Positions 1 through 10,654 of a DNA stretch of 64,000 nucleotides are shown here, in pieces. Made by a program: the position numbers and the translations under genes. Under the pieces are notes generated by a model, which ran no database searches, had not been told where the DNA came from, and saw only the letters and a list, made by a program, of their open reading frames with translations. The number at the start of each line of letters is the position of its first letter. Within the stretch, counting starts at the first letter, position 1. Source of the DNA: Parietaria judaica (lineage: Eukaryota; Streptophyta; Magnoliopsida; Rosales; Urticaceae); NCBI GenBank assembly GCA_954871525.1, contig OX940866.1, positions 12,175,001 to 12,239,000 on the forward strand, in the 5' to 3' direction.

Positions 1-782
1 TGATTACTACGGCCGTGGTGCCTTGCCCATCTACTGGTATGTATTTGGTTCTATTTTGTTACCCGTTCCTAGCCGGAGACACATCTTCTTCCTATCTTCT
101 CCACTAGAATACACATCTCGGATTTTTTTTTTTTTGAAAGGAATTCGATAGACCCATTTAAATTCGGATGCCAACGGGAATTCACCGTCAGAGTGGATTC
201 CCTTAATCTTTTGTTATTGATAAACTCAGTGTCGATCCTTTGAGAACGCGACCATGTCTTATACTGCCATCCCCTCAACCACAATAATTTACCATCGCCC
301 AATATGGTATAGTAAAAAAATATATGGAACTACAACTGTTGGCTTCCTTATGGCGACTTCTGTGCAGGAACTACAACTATGGTGCGGTTGGAGAGGCGTT
401 GAAAATAGATCTGTTGAACAACCCTGAATTATTAGCGTCGAACGCCACCCTTGGCTTCATGTCCGCAATGTGGAAGTGGATGACTCCGATCAAGAAATCA
501 CAGCCGTCGCCCCACGAGGCTTTCATCGGCGAGTGGAAGCCCACCAAGAACGACACTCTGGCCAAGCGTGTTCCGGGCTTCGGTGCCACGATGAACATCC
601 TTTACGGAAACTCGGTTTGTAAGGAGGACACCCTCAATGACATGAACAACATCATTTCCCATTACCTTCACTACCTCGACCTGCTGGGGGTGGGGCGAGA
701 GCAGGCGGGCCCACACGAAGTGCTGTCATGTGAAGAGCAGGAAGCCTTCAACCCGGTCTCTAAAACTGACGCGTCTTCTTGA
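1..782 (+). CDS. CTL: Chitinase-like protein (GH19, CTL1/CTL2 type), C-terminal part
   Basis: Partial gene cut by the window edge, modelled as join(<1..36, 368..782). The first exon encodes the GH19-like stretch YYGRGALPIYW. A GT intron (37-367) splits the Trp codon, and the next exon continues NYNYGAVGEALKIDLL. Downstream blocks GEWKPTKNDTLAKRVPGFGA and LGVGREQAGPH are typical of plant chitinase-like proteins, which act in the cell wall and affect cellulose and glucan assembly rather than degrading chitin. The catalytic glutamate region lies outside the window, so activity cannot be judged. An ATG at 324 is inside the intron and is not the start. The stop is TGA at 780-782. The family call is confident; CTL1 versus CTL2 is not decided. 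Confidence 0.9.
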
Positions 783-837
783 TCGCGCTGTTTTCACCCT
801 CCTAAGCTGGATTTGATAAGGATACGTAAGAATTGTC

Positions 838-843
838 AATAAA
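838..843 (+). terminator. Poly(A) signal of the chitinase-like gene
   Basis: AATAAA lies 56 bases after the stop codon of the chitinase-like gene, in T-rich sequence. Its position and sequence fit a plant near-upstream polyadenylation element. The cleavage site is not determined. Confidence 0.45.
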
Positions 844-2148
844 TTCTGTCGGGTTTATTTGGTGAAGCGGAAAACTACCCGGTTGGTGTATAATGGTCGA
901 GATCAATTCGCACGTAGCTCTATATTTTTGTTGTGTAGATTAAAATTCAATTATCCGGAGAAGGAAAGAATTGTCTATGGATGTGTGTGGCTATTTGATA
1001 TATGTATTTTTATACCATTTCGTTTTGTTATGTGTTGCAGACAATGTATATGTATCATGTATGTATCTACTTCCCTATATTGAATACGCTATTTTGCATG
1101 CTTGAATTGAAATGAAGGTTTTGTTGTGTCTTCTTCTTACTCACAATCAGAATAATATAAAGATGATTCCTTGGCATTTTTCGTCGGCAAAGAAAGACAA
1201 AAGACACGGTATTGTTGGACATTTTGCCATCAATTATAAATTTGGCACTAAATGTCATTGCAATGTTTAGTTTGACATCTTACCCGTCAATTTAATTTGA
1301 TACCTTTTATGGAAGAAAAATTATTTAAAAAAAAAAACGCAAACTTATTATTATAAATTAGTACGTTTGTGCTATATTGAGAATTTATTACTGCTAGTTG
1401 AAAATTCAATTTCTGATGTCATGGTCATAGTTGGGTAGCTACAGTTAGGTAACCCTTTTAAAACATTGGAAACGACTCGTATGTGTGTTATAATTAATTT
1501 TATGTATGTTATATTCATTTAATTGATATTGTTTAATTTATGTAAGTATTAGAATAATAATTACAAAATAGGATTAAGATATAACCTATATGAAAAAATA
1601 TAAAGTTAAATAAAATGTCATGAATTGAATTACTTCATATGTGAAGTAAACTATTCATTACTCCATTTTAATTTTAATTTTAAAGTATGTTAGAGCAAAA
1701 TGAATTAGAAAATGTTATGTTATATATAAATTAATATTGTTGGGACCGGAGGATTTCATTATGTTATCGAGGTAAAATTTAGTCATGTTAGTTAGAATCA
1801 GGATCGTACAAAAATATTATTGTATCGAGGTTCTAATGTATATGAAATAATAAGATAGCATTGGGGATGACCGGATGAGTTAAATGAGAAAACGGACACC
1901 TATTTGAGAGTCATTACTTTTTATTGTTCAAAATACTCTTGCAGTTCTGTTAAAACAAAACCCTAAATTTTCATTATGTACTTAAAATATATTTACTTAG
2001 GGAAAGTTATTCTGAATTTTCGGTAGCTGATATAAATTTATTTTTTAAGGAATGATCCAACAAGTAGTATTACAGGAGTTTAAACTCATCAGTCAAGCCT
2101 TAATCCTTTTGGGTTCTTGTTGAAACGTTGCTATTACTCTCTCCCAAT
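844..2148. other. AT-rich spacer
   Basis: No coding sequence is recognisable: short open frames here have no family motifs and sit in AT-rich DNA. The stretch 1733-1852 belongs to a dispersed 'ttatcgaggt' repeat family that recurs at 29757-29920, 31303-31433 and 54655-54812. The rest shows no structure I can name. Confidence 0.6.
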
Positions 2149-2157
2149 TAAAATGTT
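2149..2157. repeat. Target-site duplication, left copy (TAAAATGTT)
   Basis: Identical 9-bp copy at 3432-3440. The two flank the Mutator-like element and fix its boundaries. Confidence 0.85.
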
Positions 2158-3431
2158 GGGTAAACTGCGGCTAAAATACCCAATGTTTCATTTTTTTTAA
2201 TTATGTACCCAAAGTTTTTTTTTGGTGGCTATAATACCCAAAGTTTATTCCGTTAACGCCAAACGTACCCACCGTTGAATCTCCGTTATTTCGCCCGCGG
2301 CTAAAATACCCAATGTTTCATTTTTTTTTTAATTATGTACCCAAAGTTTTTTTTTGTGTGGCTATAATACCAAAGTTTATTCTGTTAACGCCAAACGTAC
2401 CCACCGTTAAATTTCCGTTATTTCACCCGCGTGGCATTTTTTTTTAATAGGGTTTAGGGTTTAATAGACAATTTATAATATCGTTTATAAATATTTGTAA
2501 ATATAATATTTATAAACACATTTTATAGATTATGTAATATATAATATATCTAGCATAATGATATTTTATATTTTATAATTTTATTTCAATCTATTAATTA
2601 TGAATATTTACATGTAATGTTATTTTATTATATTTTTTACATGTTTTATTATATAGTTGTAATTGAATTTTACATGTTACATTTTATAAATTATATAATT
2701 TATAAATTTTACATATAAATTATCCACTTATTATATTATTTAAAAATATAATATTACTTCATTCACTTTAATATGGATAATTTATATTTAATTAAATTTT
2801 ATGGCACTTTAACATGTCACAATTTTAAGTCCAACTATATGTTAAATGTAACATTTTTGCATGTTACAATATATGTACACTTGTTTTATAAAAAAAAATT
2901 AAATGTCGATTGTTGAGGGCGATTTGCACCACCCTCTTTCAGTCACAAAGATAATCACAAGAGAACACAAATAATAATATGAATGCGTTCCTCTGTTGAC
3001 TGAAAGTGGACGGGTGGCTCGGTGTGTCTTCGGGTTCAAGGAGGGCGTGTGATCGAAACCCCTGTACGCTTTTAATTTTGTGTCTCAGTGAGAGAGAGTG
3101 TGGGCCCTGTAAATATATATATATATATATATATATGCCACGCGGGCGAAATAACGGAAATTTAACGGTGGGTACGTTTGGCGTTAACGGAATAAACTTT
3201 GGGTATTATAGCCACACAAAAAAAACTTTGGGTACATAATTAAAAAAAAAATGAAACATTGGGTATTTTAGCCGCAGTTTACCCTTATAATATATGCCAA
3301 TAACGGAGATTTAACGGTGGGTACGTTTGGCGTTAACGGAATAAACTTTGGGTATTATAGCCACCAAAAAAAAACTTTGGGTATATAATTAAAAAAAATG
3401 AAATATTGGGTATTTTAGCCACAGTTTACCG
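2158..3431. mobile_element. Non-autonomous Mutator-like element with doubled terminal inverted repeats
   Basis: The outer ends are GGGTAAACTGCGG on the left and the complement of CGGTAAACTGTGG on the right. The 9-bp direct repeat TAAAATGTT flanks both sides (2149-2157 and 3432-3440), the target duplication size of Mutator-like elements. Each terminal repeat holds two tandem copies of a unit of about 130 bp (left near 2168-2295 and 2297-2430; right, inverted, near 3133-3285 and 3297-3430). The unit carries 'taaaatacccaatgtttca' and 'cgttaacgccaaacgtaccc'. The interior is AT-rich with no transposase, so the element must be mobilised in trans. A possible tRNA-derived stretch ending in a (TA)n run lies at about 3005-3135. 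Confidence 0.85.
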
Positions 3432-3440
3432 TAAAATGTT

Positions 3441-4126
3441 TATTGCATTAAAATATAATATTATTCTCAAGTGTATATATAATTTGTTAGCTTGAGTTGA
3501 GCACATTGTGGTTCAAACCACCCCTCTAAAAAAAATTGTGTAAATGATACCTTATTTTTAAAAGTCCCCCCTTTAACTTTCACCAAATTTAAATACAACC
3601 CTCTCAAATTAAATTTTTGACAAAAAAATTATATTTAACTCCCTGATACATAATTCTTAGTTCCGTAACCAGTTGAGCATAAAAAGAGAAGCCTCATTGT
3701 TTGCTTTAGTCTTTAACAAACTTGCAGTGTCGGCAAGCCAACAACCATACCATTCCATCACTGCCGACACTAACGTACATGCTAATATTTTGTCAAATAT
3801 CTCCATCGATGTCATATTTTGAACTGTTGAAAGCTCAAAAAGAGTGTTTTTATTATTATTATTATGAAATTAATAAATGTAATGATTATTGTCATGCTTT
3901 TTCAAGTAAGACAAATAAGTTAATATATGTTTTTGGCGCACGTTCCAATTTTGAAGTAATGAATTGAATCAAGTAATTAAGAGATAGAATATAGGACAGA
4001 ATCTTTGAATGATTTATAGTCAAATTATATTCTTGAAGTAAAATCTAACAGAGCAAAGCAGTTTTTTTTTTTTAGAAATAAGTCATTGTATTAATCAGTG
4101 GGGACTCAATTCCCTTTGAACAACAT
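3441..4126. other. AT-rich spacer with a dispersed repeat
   Basis: No gene is visible. The stretch 3508-3670 ('ggttcaaaccacccctctaaaa', 'ttgacaaaaaaattatatt') resembles 27962-28160, just right of the Copia element, and more weakly 4850-4980. It looks like copies of one dispersed, non-coding repeat. The family was not identified. Confidence 0.5.
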
Positions 4127-4134
4127 CGTGGAGC

Positions 4135-4690
4135 TAGGGGTGAAAATTTTGTAACCGTTTCTCGGTTTTGTCCCGGTTCCGGTACCGGTCCCGGACCGGT
4201 TTTTCAAAAAATCCGGGAAATTTAGCATAAAACCGGGAACCGGTACTTCCCGGTTCCCGATTTTCGGAACCGGGAACCGGAACCGGTACCTAAAAAATAT
4301 TTCCCGGTTTTTGGTACCGGTTTCGATTTTAAACTACATGTAATTTTTAAGTTTTTAGTATGTCGTTTTTAGTGTAATATATATTTTATTGTCATTTTTT
4401 ATACTACGTGTAATTTTTAATTACTAATTTTTCAAAAACTACATGTAATTTTTAAGTCAAACCCTTTTAGAACCGGGAAATTTAGAACCGGAACCGGGAA
4501 ATTTTAGAAATGGAACCGTAACCGGAATCGGAACGGGGAAATTTGAATCGGAACCGTTACCGGAACCGGAACCGGGAATTTTTTTAATCGGGAACCGTTA
4601 CCAGAACCGGAACCGTGACAAAAAAAAAATCCCGATTTTTTAGAACAGGGACAAAAAAAAGCTAATTTCCCGGTTCCGGTTTCACCCCTA
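4135..4690. mobile_element. Non-autonomous hAT element filled with CCGGAACCGG-type repeats
   Basis: The termini are TAGGGGTGAAA on the left and TTTCACCCCTA on the right, a perfect inverted repeat of hAT (Ac-like) type. The flanks are an exact 8-bp duplication, CGTGGAGC (4127-4134 and 4691-4698). The 556-bp interior is almost entirely variants of ggaaccggga/tcccggttcc in both orientations around a short AT-rich middle (about 4325-4460). There is no coding sequence. The repeats may be transposase-binding sites, as subterminal motifs are in autonomous hAT elements (inference). Confidence 0.85.
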
Positions 4691-4698
4691 CGTGGAGC

Positions 4699-5017
4699 CA
4701 CAAACGCTATATCTGTTTAGTGAAGTTGGATCACCAAGCGCCTGATCTTTTTATTTTTTAACGAAGCGCCTGATCTCGAAGGGGGTTCAAAGTCCCGTTA
4801 AAATATTTTTTTTAATATTATTATTCTCTAATCATTTTTTTTAGCGTAAATTCTTATAAAATGGCAACTCAAGTACCCTTCTTAGTTTTATTAAATTTAA
4901 AATTAACAATCAAAGTATATTTTTTGGCAAAAAAATTATAAATCCATGTAATTCTTGATTCTGCAACTAAAAGTTGTTGACGTGATTTTCTCCTTCAACC
5001 AGGGGCGGAAGCACTTT
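4699..5017. other. Short AT-rich spacer left of the Copia element
   Basis: No gene. The last 25 bases ('aggggcggaagcac') appear to continue at 27955 ('cccttaggggtgggg'), so the Copia element probably landed inside an older dispersed repeat. Confidence 0.5.
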
Positions 5018-5545
5018 TGTGAGTTTAAGCCTGACTTGGCTGAACTGAGACTAGTAGAATCTCATACTAGCAGAACGGAGCCTAACAGATCTGGAGACTA
5101 GCAGGATGAAGACAAATAGCAAGAATGACGGACAGAAAGTGAGACGGACAGAAAAGAAGACGAACAGGATTGCTTTATCACGGACTAACAGCTCTGTTCG
5201 GATAAAAGCCTAGCAGCTCTGCTAGTCCACGCGAGAAGTCAATGGAGCTATTCCTGGAAGATGCCAAACTTGAGAAGCAAGTTTGGGGATTTGATTTAGC
5301 TTCCTGATTTGTTAGGATTCGGTTGTGATTGTAGAATATTTGATTGATTGTATTTTAGGAAGTTTCCTTTTTCTTGATAGCGTTAGCTGTTGCCCTCCTA
5401 TAAATACTAGTGTTAGTGTTTATTTTTTGTAACTCCATTATTGTATTTTTTCCTTCGAATTAATCAGAGAAAACATTTCTCCCAAATTTCTTTATTGCCG
5501 TTCTTCGTTGTTCTTTGGCTACAGATCATTTAATTGGAACCAACA
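5018..5545 (+). repeat. 5' LTR of the Copia element
   Basis: Starts TGTGAGTTTAAGCC and ends GGAACCAACA. It contains a TATA box (TATAAATA at about 5399-5406), as expected of the U3/R junction, and has a close partner at 27428-27954. Confidence 0.9.
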
Positions 5546-5546
5546 A

Positions 5547-5559
5547 TTGGTATCAGAGC
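5547..5559 (+). promoter_or_regulatory. Primer-binding site (initiator Met-tRNA)
   Basis: TTGGTATCAGAGC begins two bases after the 5' LTR and is complementary to the 3' end of plant initiator methionine tRNA, the usual minus-strand primer of Copia elements. Confidence 0.9.
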
Positions 5560-5575
5560 GAAGGTGCCAAAGAAG

Positions 5576-5862
5576 ATGTCGTCACCAAGCGAGTCCACCG
5601 GAGGAGAGTTGACGACGGCGATGAAGATCGGATCAAAGGAAGGGAATGTGATGCTCCATTACCCGATGCTCCCGAAGAGTAATTACTCGGTGTGGGCGTT
5701 GAAGATGCGGGTGAACATGCAGGCGCAAGAAGTTTAGGAGGCTGTAGAAGGCAGCGATGTCGAAGGGCGCAAGGAGAGGATGGCACTCGCCGCCATCTAT
5801 CAAGGAGTTCCGGAATATGTCCTTCTCATGATCGCCGAGAAGGATTCCGCAAAGGAGGCGTG
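5576..5862 (+). pseudogene. Copia gag, N-terminal fragment
   Basis: Starts at ATG 5576 (MSSPSESTGGE). It contains the Copia gag signature SNYSVWALKMRVNMQAQ, followed by an in-frame TAG at 5735-5737 where the family has Trp or a similar residue. The reading frame then continues (GSDVEGRKERMALAAIYQG) up to 5862. There a Gypsy-type solo LTR was inserted, and gag resumes at 20754. Gag would form the cytoplasmic virus-like particle. The nonsense codon and the insertion make it non-functional. Confidence 0.85.
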
Positions 5863-7475
5863 TGTAACGACCCAAATTTTTCTACTACTAGATCCTTAAG
5901 GAATGTTAGTTATTATCTTTGACTTACGAGATACATTTTCATGTAAACTAAATGTTACATGATGTGAATGTTTATGCTATATTAAATTGACCTTGTAATC
6001 AAAGTTATATGGTCGGAAAACATTTCCGTGAAACATTCATCGATGTGGGGCTACAATGAAGCTCCTAAAGATGAAAGAATAATGTCTCGTACCAATAAGT
6101 TTCTATAAGAAACGGTATCGAGAAATATAGAAGGAAAATTTATTATATGAAAAACATTTCATCAAGAGAGAAAATAATAAGTCAAATTAGAGATACAATA
6201 ATCCATGACAATTCCATGAACAAGTTAGGTCAGAAAATGCGATCAACACAAAGTGTCATAAAAGTTGACTAAAAGTCAACTAGGCCGGAATCAATATTTT
6301 GAAGTCCCGGTTAAAACCAAAAATATTATTTTTGGAATCTACACAAATTTTATGGAGGATAGGTGTGTTCAAATTAAATTTCCCATCAGGTCCCTAAACT
6401 TTTAGAAAAATTGCACTTTGGCCCATAATTACCAAAAAGTTTGCAATTATGCCCCTATTCCGAATGTTTGACATTTCACACTGATCCCTTCTTATTAAAT
6501 TCATGTCCCACACTCAATATAAGCTGATATATTAATTTAATATCAGTTTAGTTCACTTAGAAGTCAATATAAGCTTCAAATGCCTTTTTGTTTTGCACGC
6601 TTGGCTTATATGCCTTCAAAATGGACCAATGGTGACATTATAGTGTATGAAATCAATGAAAAACCCTTAAGAAATCCTTAGCACGAAATGTATCAGCCAA
6701 ATAAAGCTAATGAATGGCTTCCAAGATAGCCTAGAACCAATAAGAAACCCTAGTGATCATAATTACACCAAAGGGTGAAAGTGCATGCATTTTTCTCTCC
6801 CTCCTCTAAAAAATCCGACCCAACCTCTCTCTAAAGATCAGAAACTAAACTCTCTCATCACCCATCTCTCTCTCTAAGAAATCCTAAGCCATTCCTCTAG
6901 GAGATTCATCCAAGAGAACCACAAAGATCCACAATATTTCAAGGAATGATGAAGAGGTAAAGTCCCCTCTTGCATGCAAAATTTTCCAAGGTTTATCCCT
7001 ATGAAAATATGGTCATTTATGTCTCCTTCGTTGTTTATTGAAGTCCAAAACTTATGGAGAAAGAATCGTGAAGATCCGGTCTCAAACACATCTTTTACTC
7101 ATCAAAACCGAATCATTGTTCAAAGTTCTTAAGAATAGGTAAGAACACCTCTTGCATGTGGATTTATTTCATGATCTTGATCTATGAACTTATGTTCATG
7201 ATATATTCTCTCATTTTAGCTCAAAACCAAGCTCACTTTGACCAAAATCGTTGTGAGGAGTACACAAGTCCCCTACCAAGCAAAGTTCGTAACCTTGTTG
7301 AAGAACACGTTAGAAGGTATAATCTTTAGATTTAAAAACCCCAACTCTCTTGATGAATGTTTAATACTCTGGTTGTTAATGCTTGTTTATGTTTTAAACA
7401 ATGCATGCATGAATGTTTTTGTGTGTTTTCATGAATGAGGTTCCAGAGCCTTCACTACTACAAATATGTGATTAT

Positions 7476-7765
7476 ACTACGGAGATTCGACTACGGAAGC
7501 AAAAAGGCGTCGTTGGAAGTCAAAATCCGACGACAGAAGTAAAAATCCGTCGTCGAATTTAAAAAAAAAAACACTTCTGACGACGGAAATTTTTATATGT
7601 CGTAAAAAATAATAATTCGCCGCGGCAAATACTAATTCGCCGCGGCTAATTGTGATCCGACGACACAAATTTCTCCGTCGTCGGAACAGCAAACGACAAC
7701 GACACTAAAATGTGTCGTTGGAATTATTCGCCGCGGCGATTATAAGTTCGCCACGGCGAACTATC
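7476..7765. repeat. Left subterminal repeat region of the CACTA element
   Basis: Contains several cgccgcggcaaat/ccgcggcta motifs and a gtcgtcg/cgacgac series, including a palindrome near 7695-7718 (caacgacac ... gtgtcgttgg). These resemble the right subterminal region at 17330-17880. Such arrays bind the transposase accessory protein in En/Spm (family knowledge). Binding here is inferred. Confidence 0.7.
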
Positions 7766-8012
7766 GTGTTTTAAGTGTTTCGCATCCCCTCACGAACCCT
7801 AAGCCGTCTGCACGCCGTTTGTCTGTCTCTCTCTCTCTCTCGCTCTCGCCTCCGCCTGACCATTCTCGAACCCTAGCCGCCGTAGTTTGCCGTCGCACGC
7901 CGTCTCTCCTTTTTCCGTACTTTGCCGTCTCTTGCCATCTCCCGCCGTGTTTTGCCGTCGCTCGCCGTCGCCCAAAGAATTAAGGTATGATTTTTTTCTT
8001 CGATTTAATAGT

Positions 8013-8361
8013 GGAATTTAAAGTTTTGAGTTTGTGATTGATTTAGGAATTAGATTTCTAGGGTTTTGATTTTGTGATTGATTTAGGAATTTAGTTCGAA
8101 AATGATATTTGAATTGTGATTAGTTTAGGGTTTGATATTGTGATTTTATTTAGGTTTTGGAATTGTGAATTGATTTTGTATCGAATTAGGATTTGGAATT
8201 TAAAGTTTTGAATTTGTGATTGATTTAGGAATTAGATTTCTAGGGTTTTGATTTTTTGATTGATTTAGGAATTTAGTTCGAAAATTATATTTGAATTGTG
8301 ATTAGTTTAGGGTTTGATATTGTGATTTTATTTAGGTTTTGGAATTGTGAATTGGAATTGT
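8013..8361. repeat. Two-copy tandem duplication of about 182 bp in the 5' intron of CACTA module A
   Basis: The unit starting 'ggaatttaaagttttga' at 8013 restarts at 8195, with few differences over about 165 bp. It lies in a likely 5'-UTR intron (donor at 7984 after 'aattaag', acceptor cag at 8453-8455) upstream of the ATG at 8462. Sequence is AT-rich with 'gattgatttaggaatt' motifs. Confidence 0.75.
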
Positions 8362-8461
8362 GAATTGGGGTTTCGAAAATTGTGATTAATTTAGGTTTTG
8401 ATTGGAATTGGAATTGTGAATTGTGAATATATGCTTCTTCTATTTATTTTTTTCAGATACA

Positions 8462-9755
8462 ATGGCCCCGAAATTGAGACGGAAAGTAACGGTGAAACGG
8501 GGCAAGCATTGGCGCGGCTCGGAAGACGAGGTTGAAGAAACGGTCCCAGAGCCTCCACCGCCGCCGCCGCCAGAGAATGCTTTTAAGACGACTGCGGCAG
8601 AGACCCGCTACAAGCAGATATGCACGCAGAAACTGTGCTCCGAGCGTGGGTTCACAGAATTGCCGCTCGTATCAAATGCGGTGAATGACCTCGTCAACGC
8701 CAACTATCAACGAAGGGGTTGGCGGGAGTTCATGATAGAGCCTTTGAACGTGGCGTATCACAGCATTGTCCTCGAGTTCTACGCGGCCCTTCCCGACACA
8801 ATCAAGGATGGGTTCGTCTGGGTTCGAAATGTGCGCGTCCCCATCACTTCGGAGACCATAAATGCGTACTTTGGCACTCCGAATCTGACCGTAGAGAAGG
8901 ATCAACACAATCATTACCCAGGTCCGAGGATGGAATTGGACAAGGCCTTTTACGACGACATGGAGGCGGTCATTGTGCAGCCCGGTGTGCAATGATATTC
9001 AAGAGCTGGGGAGTCTCGCCTTGAAAAGAGTCAGCTATCTGTGATCGGGAAAATTTGGATGTACTTTGTCGGTTTCCATCTTTACCTGCATCTTCACTTC
9101 ACGGAGCTTCAGTTCGATTTTCTGAAGCTTATCTACGCCTGCGCAAAAGGGTTGAACATCGATGTCGGTTGAGAGATTCTCCACCACATGAACAAGGTCA
9201 TCTATACCACTGGGAAAAGCGCATTGGGATTCCCGTTTCTCATTTCCAGTCTTTGCATTAATGCCGGGGTATGTTTTATGCCTGTATTTGATTAATTTGT
9301 ATATTGTTATATTTTTTTTATACTAACTTTGAATATTGAATTTGATTGTTTAGGTCGAGATTAAACCTCTAGATCTCCAGTTTGCCAAAGAAGGTGACTT
9401 CGACGACGCTTGGATACGGACATTGCATCCATCGGTGATTCACGCATCACGTAGACTCCAACATCTTGTGATTCAACCCGCCCAACCAGAGCTGGAGTAT
9501 ACGTACGACGACATTCCCATGAGGGCGTATATGGCTCATAGTCAGCGAGCGATGTACGAGTTCATGAGTTACGACTGTAGCTACCGGATGGCTTAAGATC
9601 CGAACTTCCAGCCACCAAATCCGTATCCAGGTCCGGTCTGGCCGGCAGGATATCCCGACTATTATCCCTTTCCCGGAGAGGCAGGCGGCTCCGGCAATGC
9701 ACGCGGCGGAACGAACGAAGGTGGCGGTCAAGACGGGATGGACGAAGATGAGTGA
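8462..9755 (+). pseudogene. CACTA module A: plant transposon-associated ORF with three nonsense codons
   Basis: Exons 8462-9268 and 9354-9755 (intron 9269-9353, GT-AG) form one frame of 402 codons broken only by TGA 8993-8995, TGA 9170-9172 and TAA 9594-9596. No frameshift is needed. The N-terminus is basic (MAPKLRRKVTVKRG) with a short proline run. The middle (RGWREFMIEPLNVAYHSIV, VPITSETINAYFG) resembles the 'putative plant transposon protein' family found in many plant TE-derived ORFs. The C-terminus is Gly- and acid-rich. No enzymatic motif is visible. Its role in CACTA movement is unknown. A captured host or other-TE gene is an alternative. Confidence 0.6.
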
Positions 9756-10079
9756 ACAATTTTTAATTATCTTGTTATTTTGTTTATTTTTCTTTATTTT
9801 TGAACAATTTTTAATTATCTTGTTATTTTGTTTACGTTGTTGAACAATATACAGTTTAATAAGTATTTGTTGAATTTGGTTTTTATAATTTACAATTTAT
9901 AGTTTATTACTTTTCTAAAATTATGTTTAATTATTTTCCATATTTACTTAATTATTTAAATGTATTTCATTTTCGAAATAAAAATTGAAAAAATAATTTA
10001 ATTACTATGTTTATTTATTTACTTAAATACAGTAAAATACAATAATTAAAAATTTGAAATAATTTCTCCCAATAAAAAT

Positions 10080-10470
10080 TCAACGACACAAAAAAATGTC
10101 GTCGAAAGTCATATTAGCCGCGGCAAATAATAATATGCCGCGGCTAAACCTGTCTAAAAATCAACCCGTAGCCTCTGTAATATTTTGAAATAGGTTTAGC
10201 CGCGGCGAAGTATAAATCGCCGCGGCTGGTGAGACGACGACACTTATTTGTGTCGTTGGATAGGATCCGCCGCGGCAAATTATTTTTTGCCGCGGCTAAT
10301 ACTGGATGAAAATCAACCCGTAGCCTCTGTAAGATTTTGAGACAGCTTTAGCCGGGGCGAACTATAAATCGCCGCGGCTGGTGATACGACGACACTGTTT
10401 TGTGTCATTGGATAGGATCCGCCGCGGCTAATAATAATATGCCGCGGCGGATGCCGCAGATCTGAGTTTT
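10080..10470. repeat. Internal CCGCGGC-rich repeat cluster between CACTA modules A and B
   Basis: Carries about ten ccgcggc motifs, two palindromes of the acgacac/gtgtcgt type (near 10228-10260 and 10386-10410) and a near-duplicate unit with 'caacccgtagcctctgtaa' at about 10163 and 10315. Similar to the element's terminal arrays although it is internal. Confidence 0.75.
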
Positions 10471-10654
10471 TAAAATACGAACCTATTATTATTTTCCCCA
10501 CTTTTTCTCTATACTCTCCTCATCTCTATCCACTTCGCACTTAGTCAACTTAGGCGACTTGGTTGAAGGATTTCAACTTTGTGTTCGCGGTTTGTCTACG
10601 GGAAGGAAATGTATTATTTCTCAAATTCCGGATCTTGTTAAGTAGATTTGCATT

